A stretch of DNA of 64,000 nt, taken from contig NZ_JANHNZ010000002.1 in the NCBI RefSeq assembly GCF_024543085.1, positions 310,001 to 374,000 on the forward strand, written 5' to 3'. The notes under the pieces were generated by a model. That model searched no databases. It was not told where the DNA came from and saw only the letters and a list, made by a program, of their open reading frames with translations. This document shows, piece by piece, positions 48,259-58,998 of the stretch (its first letter is position 1; every line of letters starts with the position of its first letter). The position numbers and the translations under genes are program-made. Origin of the DNA: Granulicatella seriolae (GTDB lineage: Bacteria; Bacillota; Bacilli; Lactobacillales; Aerococcaceae).

Positions 48259-50042
48259 AGATTCCCCTCTTTTCTGATGGCAGCTATAGCCACACTTCCT
48301 AAACCAGCACTGATAGCAATAGAAGCCGAACTATCTACAAGATAAGAAACCAGATTCTCACCTGTCTCAAATTGATTAGCCCAAATCTTGGCTTGTTCTG
48401 GAGCACAAACATGTGTAATAGCAAGCTCTTCAATCTTACCTGCCTTAATTTCCTTCTTAAGCCTTTTAATAATTTTCTTCATACTAGCCCTCTGTCCAAA
48501 TGAGGCTCCAATTAATTTGCCATTTCCAGATGGATCTAGGCTAACAATCGGATAAAGGGAAAGTGCCTGTAATATTTTTCCAGCAAATTGAGGGATTCTG
48601 CCTGAATGAATCATTGGGTTCAAGTCAGCAACCGCCACATAAATCACAGTGCGGTCAATTGTTTCTTCTAACTTATCTAGAATACGTTCAAAAGTCTCAT
48701 GGGTTTCAACCAATTCTACGGCTCGTTTGACCACTAGCCCTTGCGCCACTGAATTCAAACGAGAATCAACGACTCGTATCCAATCAGATGACAAGTTCTT
48801 GGCCTTAATCCGCTGCTTGATCAACTGATAAGTACCACTTAATTGAGACGAAACAGTGATAACCACTACATGATCATACTTACCCTGTAAATAGGAGAAC
48901 AAAGAGTCTATCATCTGAATAGTAGGTTGTGAGGTGCTTAAAGGAATACCTTCTTTTAGCTTTTCTTTGATAATACTTGGGTCAATAGTTAGTTTGTCCA
49001 AATAATTTTTGTCTGCAGCTAAAATGTTGGTTGGAATCACATGCACTTGATGTTCAACAATAAAGTCATCCGGCAAATCAGCGATAGAATCCGTCACAAC
49101 GGCTATCGGTAGTCGCCCATTTTTAGAAACTTGATACTGTACTTGCATATCATCTACTTTTTGATAAACGACTTTTCCCTCATATTCTAGCAAGGCCAAA
49201 ACATCTTGTGGTTTGTTACTATGAATATGAACCTTAACCTGTGTTTTAGTGCCAGCAATAATCAAAGAATCCCCCATACCTTGCAACATATCTTTTAATT
49301 CCTGACTAGACAGACTAAGATTTTTTAGTATAAATTCGCAACAATAACGATAGATCGGTTGACTCGTTTCAAAATGGTGGCTGTCAACGACGCTTTCTCC
49401 CTCGTCAACTAGATCCAACTCTATCAAGTCACCCTCTTCACCACAGAAGGAACTTGTTAGCCCACTAATAAAATAGTAAAAGCCTTTAGCTCCTGAATCG
49501 ACTAATCGATTCTTTTTGAGCACCTCTAGTTGGAATTGTGTTTCTTCTAAAGCTTTTTCAGCTGCTTTTTGTGCTTCCAATAGAGAATTTCCTAGTGAAG
49601 CTTCTTGGCTAAAGGTCTCAGCTAAGGCTTCCGCCCAAGCTCGCATAACTGATAAAATAGTGCCCTCTCTAGGTTCTAAGAGTGCCTCATATGCCTTGTC
49701 AACACCGTTTTGCAGGGCGGTTACCAAACTCTTGGAAGAAGATGAATCCACCTTATCATAATTTTCAGCAACGGCACTTAAGTAATGGGCAAAAATAATC
49801 CCAGAGTTACCTCTTGCTCCAATTAAAGCAGCTGATGAAATATTGTTTAAAAGCTCATCCACAGCATAATTCCTCGGTGGAACAATGTCTATAATAGCTT
49901 GCATCAAAGAAGCCAGATTGGTTCCCGTGTCACCATCTGCAACAGGAAAAACGTTAATTCGGTTTAACTCATCTTTTTTGCTAATAACATTCTTAGCTCC
50001 TTGATAGATACTTTGCAGTAGCTGTCGGCTTTCGACTTCCAT
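48255..50042 (-). CDS. DhaL (DAK2) - DegV fusion protein, fatty-acid kinase-like
   Basis: A 595-residue protein. The N-terminal DhaL/DAK2 domain (to about 200) has ATP-site motifs [10 protein letters not shown] and GARGNSGII as in FakA; the C-terminal half (about 310-595) is a DegV/FakB fatty-acid-binding domain ([16 protein letters not shown]). This joins in one chain the two parts of the fatty-acid kinase system that are usually separate, so a self-contained acyl-phosphate-forming enzyme is plausible. Start assigned to the ATG at 50042; an upstream in-frame TTG overlaps the ribosome site. Confidence 0.85.
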   Translation of the reverse strand: MEVESRQLLQSIYQGAKNVISKKDELNRINVFPVADGDTGTNLASLMQAIIDIVPPRNYAVDELLNNISSAALIGARGNSGIIFAHYLSAVAENYDKVDSSSSKSLVTALQNGVDKAYEALLEPREGTILSVMRAWAEALAETFSQEASLGNSLLEAQKAAEKALEETQFQLEVLKKNRLVDSGAKGFYYFISGLTSSFCGEEGDLIELDLVDEGESVVDSHHFETSQPIYRYCCEFILKNLSLSSQELKDMLQGMGDSLIIAGTKTQVKVHIHSNKPQDVLALLEYEGKVVYQKVDDMQVQYQVSKNGRLPIAVVTDSIADLPDDFIVEHQVHVIPTNILAADKNYLDKLTIDPSIIKEKLKEGIPLSTSQPTIQMIDSLFSYLQGKYDHVVVITVSSQLSGTYQLIKQRIKAKNLSSDWIRVVDSRLNSVAQGLVVKRAVELVETHETFERILDKLEETIDRTVIYVAVADLNPMIHSGRIPQFAGKILQALSLYPIVSLDPSGNGKLIGASFGQRASMKKIIKRLKKEIKAGKIEELAITHVCAPEQAKIWANQFETGENLVSYLVDSSASIAISAGLGSVAIAAIRKEGNL

Positions 50043-50043
50043 A

Positions 50044-50457
50044 TTATGAACCGCCTCCTCCAAAGAATTTCATAAAGATATAGTAAGTAATTCCTGAGCT
50101 TGCTGCAGTTACAAAGGTTCCCCAAACAAGGTCAATCAAGGTCATGGTCACCGGCCAATTCTTAAGGGTCGCCAAGTTTGTCAAATCATAGGTCGCATAG
50201 CAAACAAACCCAAACAAAGCGCCTGCTCCTATGGTATAGATAAGACTACTCTTTTCAATGCCCGGCATTAAGACGAAGAAAACTAGTCCAATTAGATAAA
50301 TTAGATAGAAAATGATAGCTGGTGTAATCCGAACTTCCCCCATTAAGTGTCCAATAAAGTGTTGGTACATCTTCTTAGAAACAACACCTAACCAAAAAAG
50401 ATCAAAAACCAAGAAAACGACTGCACTAATTAAGTATAATTTAAAGAAATTCGTCAT
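50044..50457 (-). CDS. DUF2177 membrane protein
   Basis: A 137-residue protein with four predicted membrane spans, matching DUF2177 (FDLFWLGVVSKKMYQ; CYATYDLTNLATLKNWP; DLVWGTFVTAASSGITYY). Unknown function. ATG at 50457 with AAGGGGG; the longer frame lacks a ribosome site. First gene of the operon that includes the DhaL-DegV fusion, DUF1295 and hydrolase genes. Confidence 0.85.
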   Translation of the reverse strand: MTNFFKLYLISAVVFLVFDLFWLGVVSKKMYQHFIGHLMGEVRITPAIIFYLIYLIGLVFFVLMPGIEKSSLIYTIGAGALFGFVCYATYDLTNLATLKNWPVTMTLIDLVWGTFVTAASSGITYYIFMKFFGGGGS

Positions 50458-50556
50458 GTTAATCCCCCTTTTTCTTTCAAATTTATCGTAGCATAAAAAA
50501 ATATTAGTATCTAACAACATGCTCACATTTCACAAAAAATAGACATATTTTGTACA

Positions 50557-50596
50557 CAAAAAAAGATGATCCCCACGGAATTCGTGGGAATCGCCT
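50557..50596 (-). terminator. Terminator downstream of panE and repeat R7
   Basis: ATTCCCACG pairs with CGTGGGGAT around AATTC, followed on the minus strand by TTTTTTT. Confidence 0.75.
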
Positions 50597-50666
50597 TTTT
50601 AAGAGATTAGAATTGTTTTGGCTAATAACATTCCTCAAGCAATATTACAATTTCTTAAAGCACGAA

Positions 50667-50829
50667 AGAGTCTCCGGATAAAGGTCAGGAATAACGGTGC
50701 AAAGCATAGCTGACGCACAGTGGATGTTTGGCGCTTTCGCCGATTACAGCCACGTAGACAGCTAAGCCGTGAAACCAAGGCTCACGGCGGTGCCACCGCT
50801 TTTGTTCCTGACCTTTATCTGGAGACTCT
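50667..50829 (-). repeat. Dispersed structured repeat, copy R7
   Basis: Arms 50667-50691 and 50805-50829 (AGAGTCTCCGGATAAAGG outermost) pair over 25 bases with one G-T type mismatch. Core in reverse orientation, apical hairpin of the GGCG/CGCC type as in R2. Lies 29 bases after the panE stop codon. The 400-base gap 50458-50858 otherwise holds only the terminator. Confidence 0.9.
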
Positions 50830-50858
50830 GTAGTGTCCTTATTACCTATTTTCGTTTT

Positions 50859-51791
50859 TTATTTCGCGCCTAACACTTGCTCACGAGCATGCACTAATTC
50901 GGTTAAGAATTTGCAATATGGTGTGTATAGACCATATTTTTCTGCTTTACGAGCAATGGCTCCGTTGATGTAATCAATCTCTGTTAGACGATTAGATTGG
51001 ATGAGGTCTTGGTGCATTGAAGGGTAGTGTTCTCCAATAGTGGTTGGATCTGTACAACTGATACAGTGTTCAATCACTTCAGGACGATCCAAGATAATCC
51101 CTTCCGCTTCCGCCACATCAGCGAACTCGTTAACAATAGTGGTAATCATCTCGCGTGCCGTTGAAGTAGCCCCTAATTGTGCCATGTTGCTATCAAGCAT
51201 GGTACATAAGCCGTTCATCGTTCCGTTAACACAGGCTTTACGGTAGATAGCCAACTTAACGTTGTCGCTATACTTACCATTTAGACCAGCATCTGTTAAG
51301 AGTTGGCAGATTTCTTTAGCTTTTTCTTCGCCTTCTGGTTCAACGTTTTCTAGTTCAACAGAACCATTTCCGTGTAGGTGAATGTGTCCTGGGCCAACTA
51401 GTCCAGCAGTCCAGATGGTGTTACCCATATGGATATTTTTCTTTGGAACGTATTTTTCAACTGTATCTTCATGTCCTAGACCGTTTAATAGACAAACAAC
51501 TTGTGTGTCTTGGCTTAGGATTGGTTGGATAGACTGTAACATATCATCCAGCTGCATAGCTTTTGTAAACAGGAAGACGATATCGATGTGTTCGTGAACA
51601 TCTTCTGGGAAACTTGCTGGAATCTTTTCTACAAAGTCCTCACCATTAAAGTCACCTTTTAATCCGTCACGGTTAATAGCTTCCACGTGTGCTGGCCATT
51701 TATCAATTAAAATCACGTCATTCCCTGCGCGATGTAACATAAATCCAAAACGGCTCCCCATAGCTCCTGAGCCTGCTATTGCAATTTTCAA
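50859..51791 (-). CDS. panE: 2-dehydropantoate 2-reductase
   Basis: NADPH-dependent ketopantoate reductase family member (pantothenate/CoA pathway), 310 residues: Rossmann motif IAGSGAMGSRFGFML at the N-terminus, FLFTKAMQ, NGLGHEDTV and the catalytic-domain RKACVNGTMNGLC. Starts with TTG at 51791, AAGGAG upstream. No other pantothenate gene is nearby, so a related ketoacid-reductase role is possible. Confidence 0.85.
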   Translation of the reverse strand: MKIAIAGSGAMGSRFGFMLHRAGNDVILIDKWPAHVEAINRDGLKGDFNGEDFVEKIPASFPEDVHEHIDIVFLFTKAMQLDDMLQSIQPILSQDTQVVCLLNGLGHEDTVEKYVPKKNIHMGNTIWTAGLVGPGHIHLHGNGSVELENVEPEGEEKAKEICQLLTDAGLNGKYSDNVKLAIYRKACVNGTMNGLCTMLDSNMAQLGATSTAREMITTIVNEFADVAEAEGIILDRPEVIEHCISCTDPTTIGEHYPSMHQDLIQSNRLTEIDYINGAIARKAEKYGLYTPYCKFLTELVHAREQVLGAK

Positions 51792-51863
51792 AATACTTCA
51801 CTCCTTCAATACTTGTTTGTTAGCCAGTTACTTTAACCAACTGACTGCTCTTCTATCCTACAC

Positions 51864-53582
51864 TTATTTGGTAAATAACTCAATATCAGCTTGAATCTTC
51901 GCTAATTTTTCAGCAACCGCTTCTTGGCTATCGCCTTGGATACCCATGTAGAATTTGATTTTTGGTTCGGTACCACTTGGTCTAGCTGCTACCCAAGAAC
52001 CATCCTCTAAGATGTATTTTAGGACATCTGAACTTGGCAGAGGGATTGGTGTCATCACGTCATTTGCATCTGTTTGTGTTTGGTTGGCAAAGTCTTGTGT
52101 CAAAGCGACTTTCAAACCACCGAACTCCTTAGGCGCATCCGCACGCAACTGAGCCATCAAAGCCTTAATCTTAGCGGCACCCTCCACTCCAGGAATGGTG
52201 ATTGAAATAGTTTTCTCAGTGAAATACCCATATTTCTTATACAAGTCTTGCAGACCATCATATAAGGTTCTGCCTTGATTTTTGAAATGAGCCGCTACTT
52301 CTGTTAATAACAAGACAGCTTGGATAGCATCTTTATCACGAACAAATGGTTTTACTAAGAAGCCGTAGCTTTCTTCAAAGCCAAAGACAAAGGTATGTTG
52401 CCCTGTTTCTTCGTACTGTTTGATTTGTTCAGCAATAAATTTAAAGCCAGTCAAGACATCAATCATCTCAACGCCATATGCCTTAGCAATAGCGGTTGGC
52501 AATTCGCTAGAAACAATTGATTTAACAGCTGCTGAATTTCTTGGTAGTTGCCCTGATTCTTTGCGAGCATAGAGGATATAGTCCAATAATAGTGCTGCGA
52601 TTTGGTTTCCGGTAATCACTTGATAGTTGCCATCTGGTAACCGTACAGCGGCACCAAGACGGTCTGCATCTGGGTCGGTAGCCAACAGTAAATCAGCCTC
52701 GGTTTCTTTTCCGAGTTTGATGGCATATTCAAAAGCGCCCGGTTCTTCTGGGTTAGGTGATTTGACAGTTGTAAAGTCTCCGTCTGGTACAGCTTGTTCT
52801 TCTACAATTCGCAAACCAGTAAAGCCTGCTTGTTCTAAAGAGGCTTTGGATAACATTTCACCCGTTCCATGGAGCGGTGTATACACTACAACCAAATCTT
52901 TTGATTCTTGTAGCAAGTCTGGATTGATGGTAACAGACTTAATTTCTTCCAAATAGGCCTTGTCAACTTCTTGACCAATCATATGGATTAGACCAGCTGC
53001 CTTAGCTTCTTCCAAATTTAAGACTTCAACTTCAAGTGGGTTTTCAACGCTTCTTACAAAAGCCGTTAGGGCATCTGCATCTTGTGGAGGCATTTGTCCG
53101 CCATCTTGGCCATATACCTTATACCCATTGTAGTCTGAAGGGTTGTGACTTGCTGTAATCATGACACCTGTAAAGGTATTTAAATGTCGAACAGCAAAAG
53201 ATAATTCTGGTGTTGGACGAAGTGATTCAAACACATAGGATGGAATACCATGTTTTGCCAAGGTTAATGCTGACTCCATGGCAAATTCTGGTGAAAAATG
53301 TCGTGAATCATAGGCAATGGCCACACCACGTTCTTTTGCTTCAAGTCCTGCTGCTTCCATGAAAAGAGCTAATCCTTCGTTTGCTTGACGAATGGTATAT
53401 CGGTTCATACGATTAATCCCTGGTCCGACGACGCCACGCATACCCGCTGTACCAAATTCTAATGCGGCATAAAAGGCGTCCATCTTTTCTTCATCACTCA
53501 TGTTAACTAGTAAGTCTTTTAGCGGTTGATCTAAATCCTTGAAATCTTCCCATTGTTTTGCACTTTCTTTCCAAGCCATCAT
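51864..53582 (-). CDS. pgcA: Phosphoglucomutase / phosphomannomutase
   Basis: Interconverts glucose-6-phosphate and glucose-1-phosphate (alpha-D-phosphohexomutase superfamily), 572 residues. Motifs in order: catalytic phosphoserine TASHNPSDYNGYK (about residue 145), metal loop DPDADR (about 305), substrate loop GFEESYGF, phosphate loop RPSGTEPK. Two ATG codons are adjacent at the start. Near galU, giving UDP-glucose for envelope polymers. Confidence 0.93.
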   Translation of the reverse strand: MMAWKESAKQWEDFKDLDQPLKDLLVNMSDEEKMDAFYAALEFGTAGMRGVVGPGINRMNRYTIRQANEGLALFMEAAGLEAKERGVAIAYDSRHFSPEFAMESALTLAKHGIPSYVFESLRPTPELSFAVRHLNTFTGVMITASHNPSDYNGYKVYGQDGGQMPPQDADALTAFVRSVENPLEVEVLNLEEAKAAGLIHMIGQEVDKAYLEEIKSVTINPDLLQESKDLVVVYTPLHGTGEMLSKASLEQAGFTGLRIVEEQAVPDGDFTTVKSPNPEEPGAFEYAIKLGKETEADLLLATDPDADRLGAAVRLPDGNYQVITGNQIAALLLDYILYARKESGQLPRNSAAVKSIVSSELPTAIAKAYGVEMIDVLTGFKFIAEQIKQYEETGQHTFVFGFEESYGFLVKPFVRDKDAIQAVLLLTEVAAHFKNQGRTLYDGLQDLYKKYGYFTEKTISITIPGVEGAAKIKALMAQLRADAPKEFGGLKVALTQDFANQTQTDANDVMTPIPLPSSDVLKYILEDGSWVAARPSGTEPKIKFYMGIQGDSQEAVAEKLAKIQADIELFTK

Positions 53583-53599
53583 TTTCTCCCCCTTAACTG

Positions 53600-54562
53600 T
53601 TATTGATTTTCTAGTGATTCTTTCAATTCTTCTACATAATGATACACTGCTTGCCCAGCCTGCCCACCGTCTCCAACCGCTGTCGTAATTTGACGCAGTG
53701 TCTTTTGACGGACGTCTCCTATAGCAAAGATACCCGGTATGGCTGTTTCCATGTTTGAATTGGTAACAATCCAGCCCTCTTCATCGCTAATGTCTAGCCC
53801 TTGGAAAGCTTGAGAGTTAGGCAGAAGCCCTACATAGATAAATACCCCATCTGCCGGCAAAGTAGTGTTCTCATTTGTTTTGACATTTTTTAAGACAATG
53901 CCTGACACCTTACCATCAGCACCTTGAATTTCTTCCACAACGGAATCCCAGATAAAGTCGATTTTATTATTTTTACGTGCACGATCTTGTAGGATTTTTT
54001 GTGCGCGAAGTTGGTCACGGCGGTGCACGATGGTTACTCTGCTAGCGAACTGCGTTAGATAAGTTCCCTCTTCAACCGCAGAATCACCTCCACCAATGAC
54101 AAATAGGTGCTTCTCTTTGAAAAAGGCACCATCACAGACCGCACAGTAGGAAACGCCTCGTCCGGCATATTCTTCCTCACCAGGAACACCTAGCTTACGG
54201 TGATGTGAGCCGGTCGCAATGATAATAGAATAGGTATAGTATGTTTTTTTGCCTGCATGAATAATTTTGATATCTCCTTCATCTTCAATCTCAGAGACAT
54301 TTCCATAGGCATAGGTTGCGCCAAATTGCATAGCACCTTTGTACATATTATCGGCTAATTCTGGGCCCGTAATACTGGTAAAGCCAGGGTAGTTCTCAAC
54401 GTCAGCCGTGTTAAGCAACTCGCCACCCGGCACCCCTTTTTCTAGAATCAGCGTCTTTAAATTAGAGCGTGAAGCGTATAAGGCAGCGGTCATCCCACCA
54501 GGACCTGCCCCAATGATAATAACATCATAAATAGTGGGTTTCATTTCCTTGGATTCTTCCAT
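53600..54562 (-). CDS. trxB: Thioredoxin-disulfide reductase
   Basis: FAD/NADPH enzyme that keeps thioredoxin reduced; 320 residues. FAD-binding GAGPGGMTAALYASR, redox-active CAVC (about residue 145), NADPH-binding GGGDSAVEEG and C-terminal GIFAIGDVR. The first ATG at 54562 has AGGAG six bases upstream. Between galU and pgcA, all facing the same way. Confidence 0.95.
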   Translation of the reverse strand: MEESKEMKPTIYDVIIIGAGPGGMTAALYASRSNLKTLILEKGVPGGELLNTADVENYPGFTSITGPELADNMYKGAMQFGATYAYGNVSEIEDEGDIKIIHAGKKTYYTYSIIIATGSHHRKLGVPGEEEYAGRGVSYCAVCDGAFFKEKHLFVIGGGDSAVEEGTYLTQFASRVTIVHRRDQLRAQKILQDRARKNNKIDFIWDSVVEEIQGADGKVSGIVLKNVKTNENTTLPADGVFIYVGLLPNSQAFQGLDISDEEGWIVTNSNMETAIPGIFAIGDVRQKTLRQITTAVGDGGQAGQAVYHYVEELKESLENQ

Positions 54563-54587
54563 TCCTATCTCCTTAGTTCTTGATAAC

Positions 54588-55520
54588 TTATTCTTTACTT
54601 TCGATGATTTCTTTTTTTAACAATTGGTTTTTCTTTTGGTCTTCTTCACGCAACTCTAAACCAACCTGAATGATATACTCACGCAATTCATCCTTGATTT
54701 CTGGATGGTGTAAACCAAATTGAATGCTGGTTTTCATAAAGCCAAATTTGTCGCCCACATCATAGCGTTGTCCCTTGAATTGCTTGGCAAAGACTCGTTG
54801 GGTCTGGTTCAAGGTATCAATGGCATCCGTTAGCTGAACCTCACCGCCAGCACCAGGTTCTTGCTCTTCTAAAATGGTAAAGATCTCCGGTGTTAAGAGA
54901 TACCGTCCAATAATGGCCAAATTACTTGGTGCATCTTCCGGTCTTGGTTTTTCAACGAATTTATTGACATTGTACAAACCTTCTTCTACTTGCTTATCTG
55001 GGTCGATAATCCCATATTTATAGGTCTCTTCATGTGGGACTTCCATAACAGCAATATTCGAAGCGTGTGTTTTTTCATAGGCATCGATAAGTTGACGTGT
55101 TAAAGGAACCTCATCTTGCATAATATCGTCCCCTAACATGATGACAAATGGCTCATCACCTACAAACGCCTTGGCTTGTAAAACAGCGTCACCTAGACCT
55201 TTAGGGTAAGATTGGCGCACAAAAAAGAGATTAATGCCTGTCGTTTCTTGGACTAACTCCAATAATTCCGTTTTGCCTTTAGATTCCAAGTTTGATTCCA
55301 ATTCAATATTAGAGTCAAAATGGTCTTCAATTGGTCGTTTGCTTTTCCCTGTAACAATCAAAATATCTTCAATTCCCGAGGCTAACGCTTCCTCAACAAT
55401 AAATTGAATGGTTGGTTTGTCCACAATTGGCAGCATTTCCTTAGCCATAGCCTTAGTAGCAGGTAAGAATCGGGTCCCTAAACCAGCTGCCGGAATAACG
55501 GCCTTTTTCACTTTTTTCAT
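54588..55520 (-). CDS. galU: UTP-glucose-1-phosphate uridylyltransferase
   Basis: Makes UDP-glucose from UTP and glucose-1-phosphate; 310 residues. Nucleotide-binding motif [24 protein letters not shown] and FVEKP. ATG at 55520 with GGAGG seven bases upstream is preferred to the GTG two codons earlier. Confidence 0.95.
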   Translation of the reverse strand: MKKVKKAVIPAAGLGTRFLPATKAMAKEMLPIVDKPTIQFIVEEALASGIEDILIVTGKSKRPIEDHFDSNIELESNLESKGKTELLELVQETTGINLFFVRQSYPKGLGDAVLQAKAFVGDEPFVIMLGDDIMQDEVPLTRQLIDAYEKTHASNIAVMEVPHEETYKYGIIDPDKQVEEGLYNVNKFVEKPRPEDAPSNLAIIGRYLLTPEIFTILEEQEPGAGGEVQLTDAIDTLNQTQRVFAKQFKGQRYDVGDKFGFMKTSIQFGLHHPEIKDELREYIIQVGLELREEDQKKNQLLKKEIIESKE

Positions 55521-55636
55521 TTGCACTCCTCCAATAACAGTATCCTCATGTTTTCTTACAGTTATAAGCGATTACTTTGATACTATTTTAACGTATTCTG
55601 GCTTTTCTTTCTAGCCTTTAAACGAGTTCTATAAGT

Positions 55637-56659
55637 TTATAAGTGTTCGCTGATAGAGGCTTCTGCCTTACGTTCCCGATTCATTAGGTTTTTGATTTCT
55701 TCTTTGACATCTTTCCCTTGATATAAGACATTGTAGACAGTCTGTGTGATAGGCATATCAATCTCTTTTTCCTGTGCTAGGTGGTAAGCAGCTTTAGCCG
55801 TTGCTACACCTTCAACCACCATGCCCATATTCTCCAAGACTTGGTCTAAAGGAATGCCCTGTCCTAGTTGATTTCCAGCTCGCCAGTTTCGTGAATGGGT
55901 ACTGGTACAGGTTACAATTAAGTCACCGACACCACTTAAACCGATAAAGGTCAGTGGATCCGCACCAAAAGCTACGCCCAAACGACTAATTTCGCTCAAT
56001 CCCCTCGTCATAAGAGCTGCCTTGGCATTGTCACCATAACCTAGACCGTGCAAGGCACCAGCACCTACTGCAATAACGTTTTTCAAGGCCGCTCCCAATT
56101 CAACACCAACCACATCTTTATTGGTATAGATACGGAAAAAGTCATTACTGAACAGGGCCTGCACATATTCCGCCGCTTGCAAATTATCAGATGCTGCCGT
56201 GATGGTGGTCAGGTCTTGGCGAACCACTTCTTCAGCGTGACTCGGTCCTGATAATACTACAATAGCTTCATAAGAATCGGCAGACAATTCTTCTTCTAAA
56301 ATAACTGAAATTCGTTTAAAAGAATCCTGTTCCAAACCTTTACTGGCATGAATAATAATGGGTTTTCCGCTAATCACTTGAGCAACTTGTTGTGCTACAG
56401 AACGCATGGCTTTAGTAGGTAGAACAAATAAAATAGCATCCACGCCTGTAACGGTTTCTTTTAAATCTGTGCTTGCCTTAATAGATGGGTCTAACAAGAC
56501 ATCTGGTAAGTAATGTCTATTGGTATGATTTTGATTGATTTCTTCGATCTGTTCTGGTGAATTACCCCATAAGCGAACAGTATGTCCATTTCCTTGAAGA
56601 ACCATGGCTAAAGCCGTCCCCCAAGAACCTGAACCTAATACAGCAATTGTTTGTTTCAT
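55637..56659 (-). CDS. gpsA: Glycerol-3-phosphate dehydrogenase [NAD(P)+]
   Basis: Reduces dihydroxyacetone phosphate to sn-glycerol-3-phosphate for phospholipids. The 340-residue protein has [13 protein letters not shown] at the N-terminus, [16 protein letters not shown] and the catalytic [12 protein letters not shown] region. Confidence 0.96.
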   Translation of the reverse strand: MKQTIAVLGSGSWGTALAMVLQGNGHTVRLWGNSPEQIEEINQNHTNRHYLPDVLLDPSIKASTDLKETVTGVDAILFVLPTKAMRSVAQQVAQVISGKPIIIHASKGLEQDSFKRISVILEEELSADSYEAIVVLSGPSHAEEVVRQDLTTITAASDNLQAAEYVQALFSNDFFRIYTNKDVVGVELGAALKNVIAVGAGALHGLGYGDNAKAALMTRGLSEISRLGVAFGADPLTFIGLSGVGDLIVTCTSTHSRNWRAGNQLGQGIPLDQVLENMGMVVEGVATAKAAYHLAQEKEIDMPITQTVYNVLYQGKDVKEEIKNLMNRERKAEASISEHL

Positions 56660-56692
56660 TTTCCTACCTCAATTCTTCTCTGATACTATAGA

Positions 56693-57538
56693 TTAACCTA
56701 GTAAAAGCCTACTTTTCGGATCAGTAACCTCATCGTAATAAGGATACTCAGGAATGCGACGACTTCTGAGCCACCAAACAATCAAGGCACCGATAAAGAG
56801 CACAATTGACAAAGCTTGCGATACTCGAATCAATCCAAACATCATCAAACTATCCGTTCTTAAGCCTTCAATAAAGAAACGTCCAAATGAGTACCACATG
56901 GTATAAATAATGGCAATATCTCCCACTCGGAGCAAGTGCTTCCGTCTGCGTAAAACTAGGAGAAGAATAACTCCGATGGCAGACCAGACAGACTCATACA
57001 AAAAGGTTGGTTGGTAATAAACACCGTTAATGTTCATCTGTTCAATAATCCAGTTGGGCAAGAAAAGACTTTCTAAGAAGGCACGACTAACTTCTCCACC
57101 ATGAGCTTCTTGATTAATAAAGTTACCCCATCGTCCCATAGCTTGAGCTAGTAAAACAACCGGTGCCGCAATATCTAAAAAGAGGGCAAAGGAAACTCCT
57201 TCTTTTTTACAAAACCAATAGGCCGTTGCCGCCCCAGCTAACAAGCCTCCATAGATGGCAATCCCCCCATTCCATATTTGGATAATTTCTTCCGGATGTG
57301 CCAAATAGTAATTCAAGTTAAACACAACATAATATAAGCGTGCTCCTAAAAACGCTATTGGTAAGACCCACATAACTAAGTCTATAATAAAATCTTTTCG
57401 ATAGCCTTTTCTAGTTGCCTCTTTATCTGCTAGGGTTACAGCAATATAGATTCCTAAAGCAATAATCACGCCATACCAATGGACTGCTATAGGACCTAAT
57501 TCAAAAAAAACTGGATCTATTACGCTAAAACTGTTCAT
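56693..57538 (-). CDS. lgt: Prolipoprotein diacylglyceryl transferase
   Basis: Membrane enzyme that attaches diacylglycerol to lipobox cysteines, such as that of MglB in this window. The 281-residue protein has about seven spans and the signature GRWGNFINQEAHGG. ATG at 57538 chosen. Its gpsA-lgt-hprK neighbourhood is conserved in Lactobacillales. Confidence 0.96.
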   Translation of the reverse strand: MNSFSVIDPVFFELGPIAVHWYGVIIALGIYIAVTLADKEATRKGYRKDFIIDLVMWVLPIAFLGARLYYVVFNLNYYLAHPEEIIQIWNGGIAIYGGLLAGAATAYWFCKKEGVSFALFLDIAAPVVLLAQAMGRWGNFINQEAHGGEVSRAFLESLFLPNWIIEQMNINGVYYQPTFLYESVWSAIGVILLLVLRRRKHLLRVGDIAIIYTMWYSFGRFFIEGLRTDSLMMFGLIRVSQALSIVLFIGALIVWWLRSRRIPEYPYYDEVTDPKSRLLLG

Positions 57539-57609
57539 CAAATCCTTCTTTCTCTATTGAATGCATTATTAGGTGTTTAAGCTGTTCCTACACCTCTTTC
57601 AAAACCTGC

Positions 57610-58554
57610 TTAATTATTATCACTTTCTTCCATATTTTTGGCGATTAGTTTATCTAGATTTCTTTGGAAGGTTTCGCTGGCATCAAAGCCCATATTTTTA
57701 GCTCTAAAGTTCATAGATGCCACTTCCAAGATAATAGAAACGTTACGACCGGTTTTAACAGGGATGCGAATCTTTGGTATAGAAACGCCCATAATATCAA
57801 CCAACTCTTCCGGCCCGCCAAGTCTTTCATACTTTTTATCTGGCGACCAATTCTCAAGATGGACTAACAAATCAACTTGCTTACTTTCTAGAATAGCTCC
57901 AGCTCCGAATAAGGTCATGACATCGATAATACCTATTCCACGAATTTCAATGAGGTTGGCTAAGATTTCTGGAGCCTCTCCAACTAGTGTCAATTCATCG
58001 TGTTGGTACAACTCTACTCGGTCATCCGCTACAAGTCGATGGCCTTTTTGAATTAGTTCAAGTGCCGTTTCAGACTTACCAACACCACTCTCACCCGTAA
58101 TCAATAGACCAATTCCATAGACGTCCACCAATACACCATGCATGGACATGCGCTCTGCCAAACGGCTTTCCAAATAATTGGTTACACTACTGGAGACATG
58201 TGTTGTTCTAGAAGATGCTTGTAAGATGGGAATCTTAGCTTCAGCAGCAGCTTGTATCAATTCTTCAGAAGCATCCAATTTACGAGAAATAATAATACAT
58301 GGTGTCTGCTCAGTACATAAACGTCTCATAATTAATAAACGCTCTTCTGGAATCATTTTATCTGAAAATGACTTTTCTGTTCGTCCAAACAACTGTATCC
58401 GTTCTGCTGGGTAAAAGTTGAAATAGCCTGTTAATTCCAAGCCTGGTCGGGAAATTTCACTGGTTGTGATTGGGCGGTCCAAGTATTCTTTTCCATGAAT
58501 TGGTTTTAAACGAATTTTACTAACTAGCTCTCCTACTGTAACGAAGTTCGACAT
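57610..58554 (-). CDS. hprK: HPr kinase/phosphorylase
   Basis: Phosphorylates and dephosphorylates Ser46 of HPr, setting carbon catabolite control of the two PTS systems and sugar operons. The 314-residue protein has P-loop GESGVGKSETALEL, the VADDRVEL segment and the C-terminal IRGIGIIDV and IPVKTGRN signatures. The ATG at 58554 is best spaced from AGAGGG. Confidence 0.96.
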   Translation of the reverse strand: MSNFVTVGELVSKIRLKPIHGKEYLDRPITTSEISRPGLELTGYFNFYPAERIQLFGRTEKSFSDKMIPEERLLIMRRLCTEQTPCIIISRKLDASEELIQAAAEAKIPILQASSRTTHVSSSVTNYLESRLAERMSMHGVLVDVYGIGLLITGESGVGKSETALELIQKGHRLVADDRVELYQHDELTLVGEAPEILANLIEIRGIGIIDVMTLFGAGAILESKQVDLLVHLENWSPDKKYERLGGPEELVDIMGVSIPKIRIPVKTGRNVSIILEVASMNFRAKNMGFDASETFQRNLDKLIAKNMEESDNN

Positions 58555-58648
58555 CGACATCCCTCTTTCTATCCATCTATTTTATCTTGAAGTCTCTGAC
58601 TTGCCTACTAAAACAAGAAGATGAAAACCTCTTTCTATTGGTAATATT

Positions 58649-58654
58649 ATCATA
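58649..58654 (-). promoter_or_regulatory. Candidate hprK promoter (extended -10)
   Basis: TGG-TATGAT on the minus strand, the same word as before ftsH; no clear -35. Confidence 0.35.
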
Positions 58655-58725
58655 CCATATTAGAGCTATTAAGAGGAATGAAGTCGTTTGACAAGTTTTA
58701 AATAATGTTGGTTGTTTCTAAAGCA

Positions 58726-58899
58726 CAAAAGAGTTACCGAAAAATATATCCGAAATGAGAACGGTGGCACCACCGTGAGCCTTGGTCTCACGGTTTAGCT
58801 GTCTACGTGACTGTAGATCGGCTAAAGCCGAAACAGTCACTGTGCGTCAGCTATGCTTTGCACCGTTCTGTACGGATATATTTCTCGGTAACTCTTTTG
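58726..58899 (+). repeat. Dispersed structured repeat, copy R8
   Basis: Arms CAAAAGAGTTACCGA... (58726-58752) and 58873-58899 pair over 27 bases with one mismatch. The P3 helix GTGACTGT/ACAGTCAC is perfect here, and P2 is extended to ACCGTGAG/CTCACGGT. Between the liaXYZ terminator and hprK. Confidence 0.9.
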
Positions 58900-58952
58900 T
58901 TTAGTTTTGCTGTTTACACACTGGTTTATTTGTTCTAGTACATTGTCAACGT

Positions 58953-58988
58953 AAAAAAATCCAGCCCTTTAATGTGAGAGCTGGATTT
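58953..58988 (-). terminator. Terminator of the liaXYZ-like operon
   Basis: AAATCCAGC and GCTGGATTT, loop 14 bases, minus-strand T-run of seven; begins 10 bases after the stop codon at 58999. Confidence 0.88.
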
Positions 58989-58998
58989 AAAATGTGCT

